From Phaeodactylibacter luteus (lineage in GTDB: Bacteria; Bacteroidota; Bacteroidia; Chitinophagales; Saprospiraceae): a DNA stretch of 64,000 bases. This document shows, one piece after another, positions 8,713-16,121 of this stretch. The stretch spans positions 41,162 through 105,161 of the forward strand of contig NZ_VOOR01000021.1 in the NCBI RefSeq assembly GCF_007993045.1, read 5' to 3'. Made by a program: the position numbers and the translations under genes. A model generated the notes under the pieces. The model was not told the DNA's origin and made no database searches. It saw only the letters and a program-made list of their open reading frames with translations. Numbering within the stretch: position 1 is the stretch's first letter; the number at the start of each line of letters is the position of its first letter.

Positions 8713-10455
8713 ATGTTCGAGAAGCTCATCCCCTACGATACTGCCCACCTCATACTGCGCGGCTATCAGAATTATTATTACGTCTACAAGCGTATTACTA
8801 AGCGCGCTCAAATCCGCTTTGAGCGCCGCGATTGGCGCGGGACACAGGCCGATGCACGAGAACGCCTCACCCTCTACCGGGATCAGGTGGCCCACACCAC
8901 TAAAGAGGTGACGGGCCTGCTCGGCGGCCTGCACAAAGACGATTACACCTGGAAAAAAATCAAGCAGTACTACTTAGAGGAGGTCGCCAACTTCAATACC
9001 CGCAATATCGCGGAGACCTTCTTCAACTCCGTTTTCCGCCACAGCCATAGAGGGCTCAGCGTAGACCGTGACCTGATGTTCGTCCTCGCAACAGGTACCT
9101 ACCGGGAATTCCGCTCTACGGTCCCTATTTTTCAGACTTTCTTTCTGGTAGAACCGCTTGAGCACATTTTCCGTCAGGTTTTTTCCTACTTCATCTTTGA
9201 TGCACCTTGGGAGGACATGGAGCGGGACATCCGCTTCATCTGCGATACCTTAAGGGAGAAATTGCCAGACCGGGAGCTGCCCCGTCATGCCCGCATTGAG
9301 CTGCTGAACTCTGTGTTTTACCGGAACAAAGGGGCCTACATCGTTGGGCGGCTGCAACTGGAAGACCGGACCTATCCTTTCATTCTGCCGTTGCTACATC
9401 AGGAAGGGGGCATTTTTGTGGACGCCCTTTTGCTGGACTACAACGATGTCTCCTCCATCTTCAGCTACAACCGCTCCTATTTCTTGGTAGATGTAGACAT
9501 TGTCAGTGAGACTGTCGACTTCCTCAAGTCCATACTTCCTACCAAAAGCCTCGGCGAGCTGTACAATTCTATTGGGTTTGAAAAACATGGCAAGACGGTG
9601 CTTTACCGGGACTACCTCCGGCACATGGAGCGCACCTTGGATAAGTTTGACCATGCACCGGGCATAAAGGGCATGGTGATGGCGGTGTTCACCCTGCCTT
9701 CCTACAATATGGTCTTCAAGGTTATCAAGGATAAATTCGCAGCCCCAAAGCAGGTTACGGAGCAGGAGGTGAGGGAGAAATATGAGCTGGTCTTCTTCCA
9801 CGACCGGGTAGGGCGTATGGCAGACAGCCATATGTTCGAGAACTTCATCTTTGAGCGCAAGCGCTTTTCAGACGAGCTGCTGCGCGACCTGCTCGAGGAT
9901 GCCCCAAGCAAGGTGCGTATTGTGGGCGATACCGTTGAGATCCGCCATTTGTATATTGAGAAAAAGATGATCCCGCTCAACCTCTACCTCGAAGAGGCCA
10001 CTCCTGAAGAGGCAGAAGAAGTCATCAACGACTACGGGAAAGCCATCAAACAGTTGGCCGCTGTCAATATCTTCCCTGGCGATATGCTGCTGAAAAATTT
10101 CGGGGTCACCCGCCTCAAACGTGTTGTTTTTTACGACTATGACGAAATTGGCTTCCTGACCGATTATAAGTTCCGCCGCATACCGGAGCCGAGGGATTAC
10201 GAAGACGAGTGGGCTGCTGAGCCCTACTATTCCGTAGGGCCAGATGATATCTTCCCGGAAGAATTCCCCAAATTCCTTATTGGCAGGCAGGATATCCGAT
10301 CGATCTTCCACCGCCTGCACGGCAACCTTTACGATGTCAAATTTTGGATTGACACCCAAAAGCGCCTGAGGGCAGGGGACCTATTTGACGTCTACCCTTA
10401 TCGGCAGCGGTTGCGCTTTGCCAAGAAGTACCGGCATCAGCACCCCGGCCCCTAA
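8713..10455 (+). CDS. aceK: Isocitrate dehydrogenase kinase/phosphatase
   Basis: The 580-residue product is the usual AceK length (about 580). AceK reversibly phosphorylates isocitrate dehydrogenase and so directs carbon between the TCA cycle and the glyoxylate shunt. Diagnostic motifs are present: GIKGMVMAVFTLPSYNMVFK (ATP-binding loop and lysine, about 315-338), IKQLAAVNIFPGDMLLKNFG (catalytic Asp and Asn) and VVFYDYDEI (metal-binding Asp). In Enterobacteria aceK follows aceBA; here neither isocitrate lyase nor malate synthase is nearby, and it appears to be last in a unit with the haem protein and VIT1 genes. Its 3' end overlaps the convergent DUF983 gene by 4 bases. Confidence 0.93.
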   Translation: MFEKLIPYDTAHLILRGYQNYYYVYKRITKRAQIRFERRDWRGTQADARERLTLYRDQVAHTTKEVTGLLGGLHKDDYTWKKIKQYYLEEVANFNTRNIAETFFNSVFRHSHRGLSVDRDLMFVLATGTYREFRSTVPIFQTFFLVEPLEHIFRQVFSYFIFDAPWEDMERDIRFICDTLREKLPDRELPRHARIELLNSVFYRNKGAYIVGRLQLEDRTYPFILPLLHQEGGIFVDALLLDYNDVSSIFSYNRSYFLVDVDIVSETVDFLKSILPTKSLGELYNSIGFEKHGKTVLYRDYLRHMERTLDKFDHAPGIKGMVMAVFTLPSYNMVFKVIKDKFAAPKQVTEQEVREKYELVFFHDRVGRMADSHMFENFIFERKRFSDELLRDLLEDAPSKVRIVGDTVEIRHLYIEKKMIPLNLYLEEATPEEAEEVINDYGKAIKQLAAVNIFPGDMLLKNFGVTRLKRVVFYDYDEIGFLTDYKFRRIPEPRDYEDEWAAEPYYSVGPDDIFPEEFPKFLIGRQDIRSIFHRLHGNLYDVKFWIDTQKRLRAGDLFDVYPYRQRLRFAKKYRHQHPGP

Positions 10456-10856
10456 AAGATGGTCTTATCGTACTTAGAGCTGGAGTTTTCAGAATCTTCC
10501 AGGCTTTTGTCGTAGCGCATGGAAAAGTGCAGGTAGAGGGAGCGCGACAGCCGCATGATCTTGAAATAGGTCAGCCCGGCAAAAGCCAGCGTGAAGCCCA
10601 TAGCAGCCATCACCGACCATTTAAAATACAGCACCAGGGCCAGCGCAGGCAGCAGCAGCATCCAAGAAGAGATGCCGTACGAAATGATCAGGGCACCAAA
10701 ATAGAAGCCCGGCTCTGGCTCAAAGTCGAGCTTGCAATTGGAGCAGTGGCTGTTCATAGCGATGGGGTCCGTCCATTTGAACGGCTTTTTGAACATATCG
10801 CCTTCCCCGCAGCGCGGGCACTTATAGTTCCATATCCCTTTCCAAGAGAGTTTCAT
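10452..10856 (-). CDS. DUF983 family zinc-ribbon membrane protein
   Basis: The 134-residue product begins with a cytosolic zinc-ribbon-like pair (CPRCGEG at about 14-20 and CSNC at about 38-41), followed by two hydrophobic segments (about 52-75 and 80-98) and a charged tail. This is the DUF983 pattern seen throughout Bacteroidota and Alphaproteobacteria; in the latter, DUF983 genes often lie near cytochrome oxidase assembly genes. Function is not established. It converges on aceK with a 4-base overlap. Confidence 0.85.
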   Translation of the reverse strand: MKLSWKGIWNYKCPRCGEGDMFKKPFKWTDPIAMNSHCSNCKLDFEPEPGFYFGALIISYGISSWMLLLPALALVLYFKWSVMAAMGFTLAFAGLTYFKIMRLSRSLYLHFSMRYDKSLEDSENSSSKYDKTIF

Positions 10857-11199
10857 AGTATTGGATTTTCAACGGCAGGCTTCATGTCCTGCAAAATAAA
10901 AAATTAGCTCGGCAAGTTTGCAGCAGCCCCAAGTGGGCTGTTTGGGTTTCGCTATGCGAAGAAACACGGTTTTATCCCTCCAAACATAGTCTAATTCCGG
11001 GCAATTATGGCACTTTTTACAGGAATCCTCAACCTTGTTTTTATTTATGAACATAATTTCATAGGTTTGAAGGTAAATCAAAATTTAGATTTGGGGTTGG
11101 GCTTGTTTTAGAAATAAAAAACCGGCAAACGAATCTATGCTTTGTGTTCGTGCTGCTTGATTGGCTATGTGCCCCATTACATTTAAATCCTAGACCAAT
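10857..11199. other. Intergenic region between divergent genes
   Basis: These 343 AT-rich bases separate DUF983 (reverse) from the DUF1641/SQR pair (forward). A small hairpin (CAGCCC/GGGCTG, about 10923-10939) and a TTGA-N7-TCAA motif (11067-11081) are visible. A reverse-strand 70-codon frame here has no family features and was not accepted. Confidence 0.6.
11067..11081. promoter_or_regulatory. TTGA-N7-TCAA motif shared with the act operon leader
   Basis: TTTGAAGGTAAATCAAAA closely matches TTTGAAGATAGATCAAAA at 19772-19789, upstream of actA. Both resemble an FNR box with one extra spacer base. Whether a regulator binds is inference. Confidence 0.25.
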
Positions 11200-12060
11200 A
11201 TGGAAACCAATGGTAGCGTGCATTGGGCGCAGACGGAGGCTGGGCATCAGCTTCAGCAGCGGCTCAATGACGAACGGACCCTTAGGTCCCTCGATCACTT
11301 GCTGCAGCGGATAGAAACGCTAGAGCAAGCCGTCGACCGCTTGGCCACCGCACTAGAGCAGGGGCCTGGGCTGGCCAGCATGGCTGCCGATGCGGCGGAC
11401 GAAGCCGTGGCAAAGGCTCAGCAGCGTGGGGTAGACCTCGAGGAGCGTCTTGGCAATGCCCTTCACTTGGCAGAACAGCTGACTTCACCAGCTATGGTGG
11501 CCCGCATCGATCAGCTCAATGGGCTGGCCGAGCAGCTGCCCGGGCTGGCCAGCATGGCCGCCGATGCGGCGGACGAAGGGTATCAGCAGGCTGCGCTCAA
11601 AGGCATAGACCTTTCCGAACGCCTTGGCATTGCCCTTGGGCTAGCCGAGCAGCTCACCCGCCCGGAGACCGCCGGCCGCTTGGGCCAATTGCTAGCGCTC
11701 AGTGAACAGCTCCCTGGGCTGGCAGCGATGGGCGTCGATATCCTGGACGAGGGTGCACGTCAGGCTGCAGAGAGCGGCATTGACTGGTCTGTCCTCAGTG
11801 GGCGGGGCGTCGAAATGCTGGGGCAGCTGTCCACCCTGCTCGCATCCGAAGAGTTCAAGGCCCTTATGCAGAGCGGTGTGCTTGACCCCTGCACCCTAAA
11901 AGTCATCGCCAAAGCGGGCGAGGCTATGGTGGACAGCAACCGCGAGGACATAAAGCCTGCTGGCATGTGGGGCGCCCTGCGGGCCCTGGGAGATAAGGAC
12001 CGCCAAAAAGCGCTCGGTTTCCTGCTTTCTTTCAGCAAGCATTTCGGCAAAAGATTCTGA
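11200..12060 (+). CDS. DUF1641 protein with internal repeats, partner of SQR
   Basis: The 286-residue, Ala/Leu-rich helical product has no signal peptide. Its C-terminal 45 residues (GMWGALRALGDKDRQKALGF and following) are the DUF1641 signature. Upstream lie three tandem helical repeats built on LPGLASMAADAADE (about residues 52-185), each ending in an LAEQL helix. DUF1641 genes commonly accompany FAD-dependent sulfide:quinone oxidoreductases, and here the SQR gene starts 30 bases downstream. A role as an accessory or membrane-association subunit of SQR is plausible but unproven. Confidence 0.83.
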   Translation: METNGSVHWAQTEAGHQLQQRLNDERTLRSLDHLLQRIETLEQAVDRLATALEQGPGLASMAADAADEAVAKAQQRGVDLEERLGNALHLAEQLTSPAMVARIDQLNGLAEQLPGLASMAADAADEGYQQAALKGIDLSERLGIALGLAEQLTRPETAGRLGQLLALSEQLPGLAAMGVDILDEGARQAAESGIDWSVLSGRGVEMLGQLSTLLASEEFKALMQSGVLDPCTLKVIAKAGEAMVDSNREDIKPAGMWGALRALGDKDRQKALGFLLSFSKHFGKRF

Positions 12061-12090
12061 TCTTCTAATCCTATACAACCTTACTATATT

Positions 12091-13284
12091 ATGGCACATT
12101 TCCAAGTCGTCATCGTCGGCGGTGGCTCCGCCGGCCTCACTGTGGCTGCTCAGCTCATGAACAAGCCCAACCCACCCCAAATCGCAATTGTAGACCCCGC
12201 AGAAAAGCACTATTATCAGCCGCTGTGGACCCTCATCGGGGCAGGGGTCTTCCCCCGCGAAGAATCTGAGCGCGATCAGGCCGATTTTATCCCGGATGGC
12301 GCTACTTGGGTCAAATCGTCCGTTACAGGTTTTGACCCGGACAACAACGCCCTCTCCCTCAACAGTGGCGAATCACTGACCTATGATGCCCTCGTGGTAG
12401 CCGCTGGCATCCAAATCGACTGGGGCAAGATCCCTGGCCTTAAGGAAAGCGTGGGCAAGCCCGGCACCGGCGTCTGCAGCAACTACGATTACGAAACGGT
12501 AGATTCTACCTTCGAGAACATCAAAAACCTGAAGGGGGGCACTGCTATTTTTACCCACCCCTCTACCCCTATCAAGTGCGGGGGCGCGCCCTTGAAGATC
12601 TGCTTTTTGGCCGAACATTATTGGCGCAAGCACGGGGTCAGCAACAGCATCAATATCAAATTCGTCAAAGGGGGGCCAGGCATTTTCGCAGTCAAAAAAT
12701 ATGCTGATGCCCTGACCGAGGTGGCTGACCGCAAGCATATAGACCGCGTCTGGATGATGGACCTTGCCGAGCTCCGCCCGGATAAGAAAGAAGCCATTTT
12801 CCGGCATATAGAGACTGGGGAGGAGCAGGTCATGAGCTATGATATGATACACGTCACCCCTCCAATGAGCGCCCCAAAGTTCATAGCCGACAGCCCGCTC
12901 GCGGCTGATTCTGGCTGGGTAGAGGTAGACAAATCGACCACGCAGCACACCCGTTACCCCAATGTCTTTGCCTTGGGCGATTGCAGCAACCTGCCTACCT
13001 CCAAGACAGGGGCGGCTATCCGGAAACAAGCCCCGGTTACTGTGGCCAACCTCCGGGCCTACCTGGCCGGGCAGGCGCTGGGCAAAAAGTATGATGGCTA
13101 CACTTCCTGCCCGCTCGTGACCGGCTATGGCAGCCTCATCCTTGCCGAGTTCGACTACGACAAACAGCCTATGGAGTCCTTCCCTTTCAATCAGGCCCAA
13201 GAGCGTTACAGTATGTATGCTTTAAAAGCTTACGGCCTGCCCCGTATGTACTGGCACGGCATGCTCAAAGGGCGGGAGTTCTAG
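12091..13284 (+). CDS. sqr: Sulfide:quinone oxidoreductase, type II-like
   Basis: The 397-residue flavoprotein oxidises sulfide to polysulfide or a sulfane-sulfur acceptor and reduces membrane quinone. The N-terminal FAD dinucleotide fold is VVIVGGGSAGL (about 6-16), and a second FAD contact is ALGDCSN (about 297). The two redox cysteines of the mitochondrial-type (SQOR-like) group are visible in STPIKCGGAPLKI and GYTSCPLVTGYG, which argues for type II over the bacterial types I and III. It is paired with the DUF1641 gene upstream. With menaquinone as acceptor it could feed the alternative complex III encoded 7 kb away. Confidence 0.92.
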   Translation: MAHFQVVIVGGGSAGLTVAAQLMNKPNPPQIAIVDPAEKHYYQPLWTLIGAGVFPREESERDQADFIPDGATWVKSSVTGFDPDNNALSLNSGESLTYDALVVAAGIQIDWGKIPGLKESVGKPGTGVCSNYDYETVDSTFENIKNLKGGTAIFTHPSTPIKCGGAPLKICFLAEHYWRKHGVSNSINIKFVKGGPGIFAVKKYADALTEVADRKHIDRVWMMDLAELRPDKKEAIFRHIETGEEQVMSYDMIHVTPPMSAPKFIADSPLAADSGWVEVDKSTTQHTRYPNVFALGDCSNLPTSKTGAAIRKQAPVTVANLRAYLAGQALGKKYDGYTSCPLVTGYGSLILAEFDYDKQPMESFPFNQAQERYSMYALKAYGLPRMYWHGMLKGREF

Positions 13285-13952
13285 CCTTTTGCGGATGGAG
13301 CGGTGATCGCCTCTCAGTGGCAGGAGGTGTTCCAAGTGCAGGAAACGGCTCTGCAATTCCGGCTAGCCCACTAAGTATTTTCTATTCATAGCGTAAGGGC
13401 AGCCCCCTGTATTGGCTAGAGGCCGGCCCTTTATAGAGATGCAGCTGCTTACGGGCGGCTGCATTTTTGTGTCAAAAGGGCAGAGGGAGTGGAGCGGCTA
13501 CATTGCGCGGCTCACTGTACTGCCCGGCCGCTGTCTATCATTCCCCTCTTCACCGCTCGTGCGGCACGGCGGTGCTGCTGTTGAAACCTCTAAAATGCAG
13601 TTTGCCCCAAACCACCTGTCCCACAGCGGCTGTTGTGCATGAAATAGCGGCCGCCCCCGTCTTCGCGTTAAAATAGGGATGCTCCAAAATGGGCAGCCCC
13701 ACCGGGCGTTTAAAATACACCTGTAACTTGTCAGGCTTGATGCGCTGGGGATCATTGCAGGGTTAAAAAGGCGTTTTTCTGCCCACGCTATGCTTTATTC
13801 GATCATTTAGCTTAAGCTGAGCTCCTGAAAAAGCCGGCACATGGTTGAAAACAGCTCCTTTTCCCAATACGCTAGCCCAATACATCAAGCCGATTATAAA
13901 GTTGAGGCGTTGAATACACAATTTCCTGCCCAGCTACGACCCAAGGACGCTC
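13285..13952. other. Gene-free region, 668 bases
   Basis: It contains a terminator (13439-13468) and a variant of the TTAGCTTAAGCTGAGC motif (13808-13823) also seen near 3776. The short frames here are low-complexity and lack family features, so none was accepted. Confidence 0.6.
13439..13468 (+). terminator. Intrinsic terminator downstream of sqr
   Basis: The stem ATGCAGCTGC/GCGGCTGCAT (9 of 10 pairs) with loop TTACGG is followed by TTTT. It lies 155 bases after the sqr stop codon. Confidence 0.7.
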
Positions 13953-14579
13953 ATGAAAATACACCTTACTGCCGCTTTGCTGCTCTTTTTTTCCATCCTT
14001 TGCCCGCGCCCAGCCACTGCACAGTGGTCCTGGGGCCCAAGCGTTGGCCTCAATGCTGCTGGCATGCAGACGGAGACCATCCCCAACCGTGTTGAGTCTG
14101 CCATAATCTTAGGCGGCCAAATGGGCGGGCAGGTTGGGCTTGCCGCGCGCTACGCCTTCGGCCCTCGCATCGCAGTACGCCTGGGCGGGCAGCTGCAGTT
14201 CCGGACCAACTACCTTGAGCAGGATACCTTTTTCCTAGAGGACGCCTTCGCCTATCAGCTTTGGTCGGTGCAGGTGCCCCTTACCTTCGAGCTCACCCCC
14301 ACAGAGCGGTGGTTCATCCTTGCCGGGCTGGAATGCGGCTCGCTCCTTGGGCCACTGCCCAACCGGGAAGACTGGCAGCGGTTAGACTTTGGCTTCACCT
14401 TTGGGGCGGGCTTTGCTATTTCCCCCAACCTGCACCTGCACTTCAACTACCTTGTCGGCCTGCCCCGGGTAGCTGAGGGCCGCTTCCGCGATGAGGAAAC
14501 CCAGGTTCAAGGCGTTTACTACTTCCGCTCCCGTACCTTGCAGGCTGGCCTTACGTTCTACTTGCCCACCGAGCCGTAG
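13953..14579 (+). CDS. Outer-membrane beta-barrel protein
   Basis: The 208-residue product has a signal peptide (MKIHLTAALLLFFSILCPRPATA) and then alternating amphipathic strands with Gly-rich turns (for example WGPSVGLNAAGMQTE and VGLAARYAFGPRIAVRLGG), ending in LQAGLTFYLP. This matches the porin-like/OMP_b-brl group common in Bacteroidota, about eight strands. Substrate and partners unknown. It is flanked by long non-coding stretches and appears monocistronic. Confidence 0.75.
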   Translation: MKIHLTAALLLFFSILCPRPATAQWSWGPSVGLNAAGMQTETIPNRVESAIILGGQMGGQVGLAARYAFGPRIAVRLGGQLQFRTNYLEQDTFFLEDAFAYQLWSVQVPLTFELTPTERWFILAGLECGSLLGPLPNREDWQRLDFGFTFGAGFAISPNLHLHFNYLVGLPRVAEGRFRDEETQVQGVYYFRSRTLQAGLTFYLPTEP

Positions 14580-14672
14580 GGGATATCGTGCCCGGCTGTG
14601 TTGAATACATTGCCCGGCTTGGAGCGCTGCGCCTTTTTTGCCCATATTGGTGTCTATTTGGGCTGCACTTCA

Positions 14673-14798
14673 GAGGCGAAATCCAGATTGTTGTTTTTTA
14701 GGAGCCTGCCCCTGCCAGCGGGCAGGTGCCGCTATGCTACGGGGCTCGCTCTTCGCTCGGCCCTATCGGGCTTATCACCCCTTCGCAGCGCTAGGCCG
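14673..14798 (-). repeat. Dispersed structured repeat, copy B
   Basis: Read on the reverse strand it has GGCCTAGCGCTGCGAAGGGG, CCCGATAGGGCCGAGCG, AGCGAGCCCCGTAGCATAGC, the CCTGCC/GGGGCAGG hairpin and the tail ACAATCTGGATTTCGCC. It lies just past the 3' end of the forward barrel gene. Confidence 0.85.
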
Positions 14799-14999
14799 GA
14801 GCCATCATAGCGCTAAGGCCTGCGGCTGATCGTGCTGCAAACAACATTTTCCTTCCGGCAGGCAGGTAGTGCTTACCGGTACAGATGAAACCCCTGGGCG
14901 CTGCGAGCAGCACAATAGCGTTCTGTTTTCGGTAGAGGCCAAGTTTTCAAAGGCAGCTTCTAGTCTGGCCAATCTGGCTTGGCGTTGAAAGTGTAGGGC

Positions 15000-15112
15000 A
15001 CTGCCGGGGCTGCGCCAGCGATGCGGAGCAGTGCAGGCGCAGCCTGCAGCCCGCAGGGCCGGGAGCTGCGTAGCGTAGCGCCCCGCCGTCGGGGGAAGGC
15101 AGATAGGGGCGG
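15000..15112 (+). repeat. Divergent member of the structured repeat family
   Basis: It shares the order GCGATGCGGA, GCAGGGCCGGGAGC and GCGTAGCGTAGCG with copy D (GCGATGCGGAGGGG, GGGCCGAGCG, GCAGCGTAGCG) but differs in between. It ends 15 bases before the cysM stop codon. Confidence 0.4.
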
Positions 15113-15126
15113 GGGGCGCCCAGCAG

Positions 15127-16011
15127 TTATTCAAAGATGCCAGAAGAGAGGTAGCGGTCGCCCCGGTCGCAGATGATGCATACGATGAGGCCTTCCTCCA
15201 GCTCTTGGGCGAGCCGGATGGCAGCAGCTGCGGAACCGCCGCTGCTCATGCCTGCGAATATGGCTTCTTCGGTAGCGAGGCGGCGCATGGTTAGGGTAGC
15301 TTCCTCCTGGGATACATCCAAGGTGCGGTCTACCCATTGGGGGTCATAGATTTTGGGGAGGAAAGCGGGAGACCATCGTCGGATGCCGGGAATGCTTGAG
15401 CCGTCGGTGGGCTGTACGCCTACAGATTGCACGGCTGGGTTTTGGGCTTTGAGGAAGCGGGAGGTGCCCATGATGGTTCCCGTGGTGCCCATGGAGGAGA
15501 CGAAGTGGGTGATTTGGCCCTTAGTGTCCCGCCAGATCTCGGGCCCGGTGGTGCGGTAGTGAGCGCCCCAGTTGTCGGGGTTGGCAAATTGGTTGAGCAT
15601 GAAGTGGCCGCCCTGAGCAGCCATTTCTTCAGCAGCCTGGCGGGAGTATTCTATGCCGCCTTTGCTGGCGGGGGTTAGGATGACTTCAGCCCCGTATGCC
15701 CGCATGGCCTGGGCCCGTTCGGCGGTGGAGTTGTCGGGCATGAGCAGGGTAATGCCAATGCCAAAGCTTCGGGCGATCATAGCGAGGGCGATGCCGGTAT
15801 TCCCGCTAGTAGCTTCTACGAGCTTCATGCCGGGCTTGATTTCCCCTCTTTCCACAGCCCCTTTGATCATGCCGTAGGCTGCGCGGTCTTTGACACTGCC
15901 GCCGGGGTTTTGCCCTTCTAGTTTTCCAAAGATGCGGACATTGGGGTTGGGGTTGAGGGCGGTAAGCTCTACCATTGGGGTATTGCCGACGAGGTCGAGG
16001 ATAGCAGCCAT
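15127..16011 (-). CDS. cysM: Cysteine synthase B-type O-acetylserine sulfhydrylase
   Basis: The 294-residue PLP enzyme makes cysteine from O-acetylserine (or phosphoserine) and sulfide or thiosulfate. The PLP lysine lies in NPGGSVKDRAA (about residue 42), the substrate loop is EATSGNTGIALAMIA, and the phosphate loop is SSMGTTGTIMG. The motifs GIRRW and ICDRGDRYLSSGIF are those of CysM rather than CysK. The start at 16011 (MAAILDLVGNTP) is preferred over a frame extending to 16131, which adds 40 residues absent from the family and nearly abuts the UbiD gene's stop. Confidence 0.92.
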   Translation of the reverse strand: MAAILDLVGNTPMVELTALNPNPNVRIFGKLEGQNPGGSVKDRAAYGMIKGAVERGEIKPGMKLVEATSGNTGIALAMIARSFGIGITLLMPDNSTAERAQAMRAYGAEVILTPASKGGIEYSRQAAEEMAAQGGHFMLNQFANPDNWGAHYRTTGPEIWRDTKGQITHFVSSMGTTGTIMGTSRFLKAQNPAVQSVGVQPTDGSSIPGIRRWSPAFLPKIYDPQWVDRTLDVSQEEATLTMRRLATEEAIFAGMSSGGSAAAAIRLAQELEEGLIVCIICDRGDRYLSSGIFE

Positions 16012-16121
16012 AGGTTTCAATTTCGAGTAAGAGATCGAAGTGCAGCCCAAAGCTAATGCAATGGGCTGCAACCGGCAAACTTTGCCTGGCACTTTGTGCT
16101 GTGGGCTAGCCTTCGGCCCTG

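Larger units (their letters stand above)
14580..15126. other. Convergent intergenic region with two repeat-like blocks
   Basis: These 547 bases lie between the 3' ends of the barrel gene and cysM. They contain repeat copy B (14673-14798) and a divergent, related GC-rich structured block (15000-15112). No gene was accepted. Confidence 0.65.

Noticed and set aside
10869..11081. A 70-codon reverse frame with a CXXC-like motif
   Set aside because: No signal or family match, and it covers the promoter region of divergent genes.
14598..14829. Short open frames over the repeat copies, encoding related peptides such as GRCRYATGLALRSALSGL
   Set aside because: Related peptides arise at 3993, 37161, 38621, 41807 and 44044 because the DNA repeat is conserved; reading frame, length and start codons are not kept, so these are by-products of the repeat.
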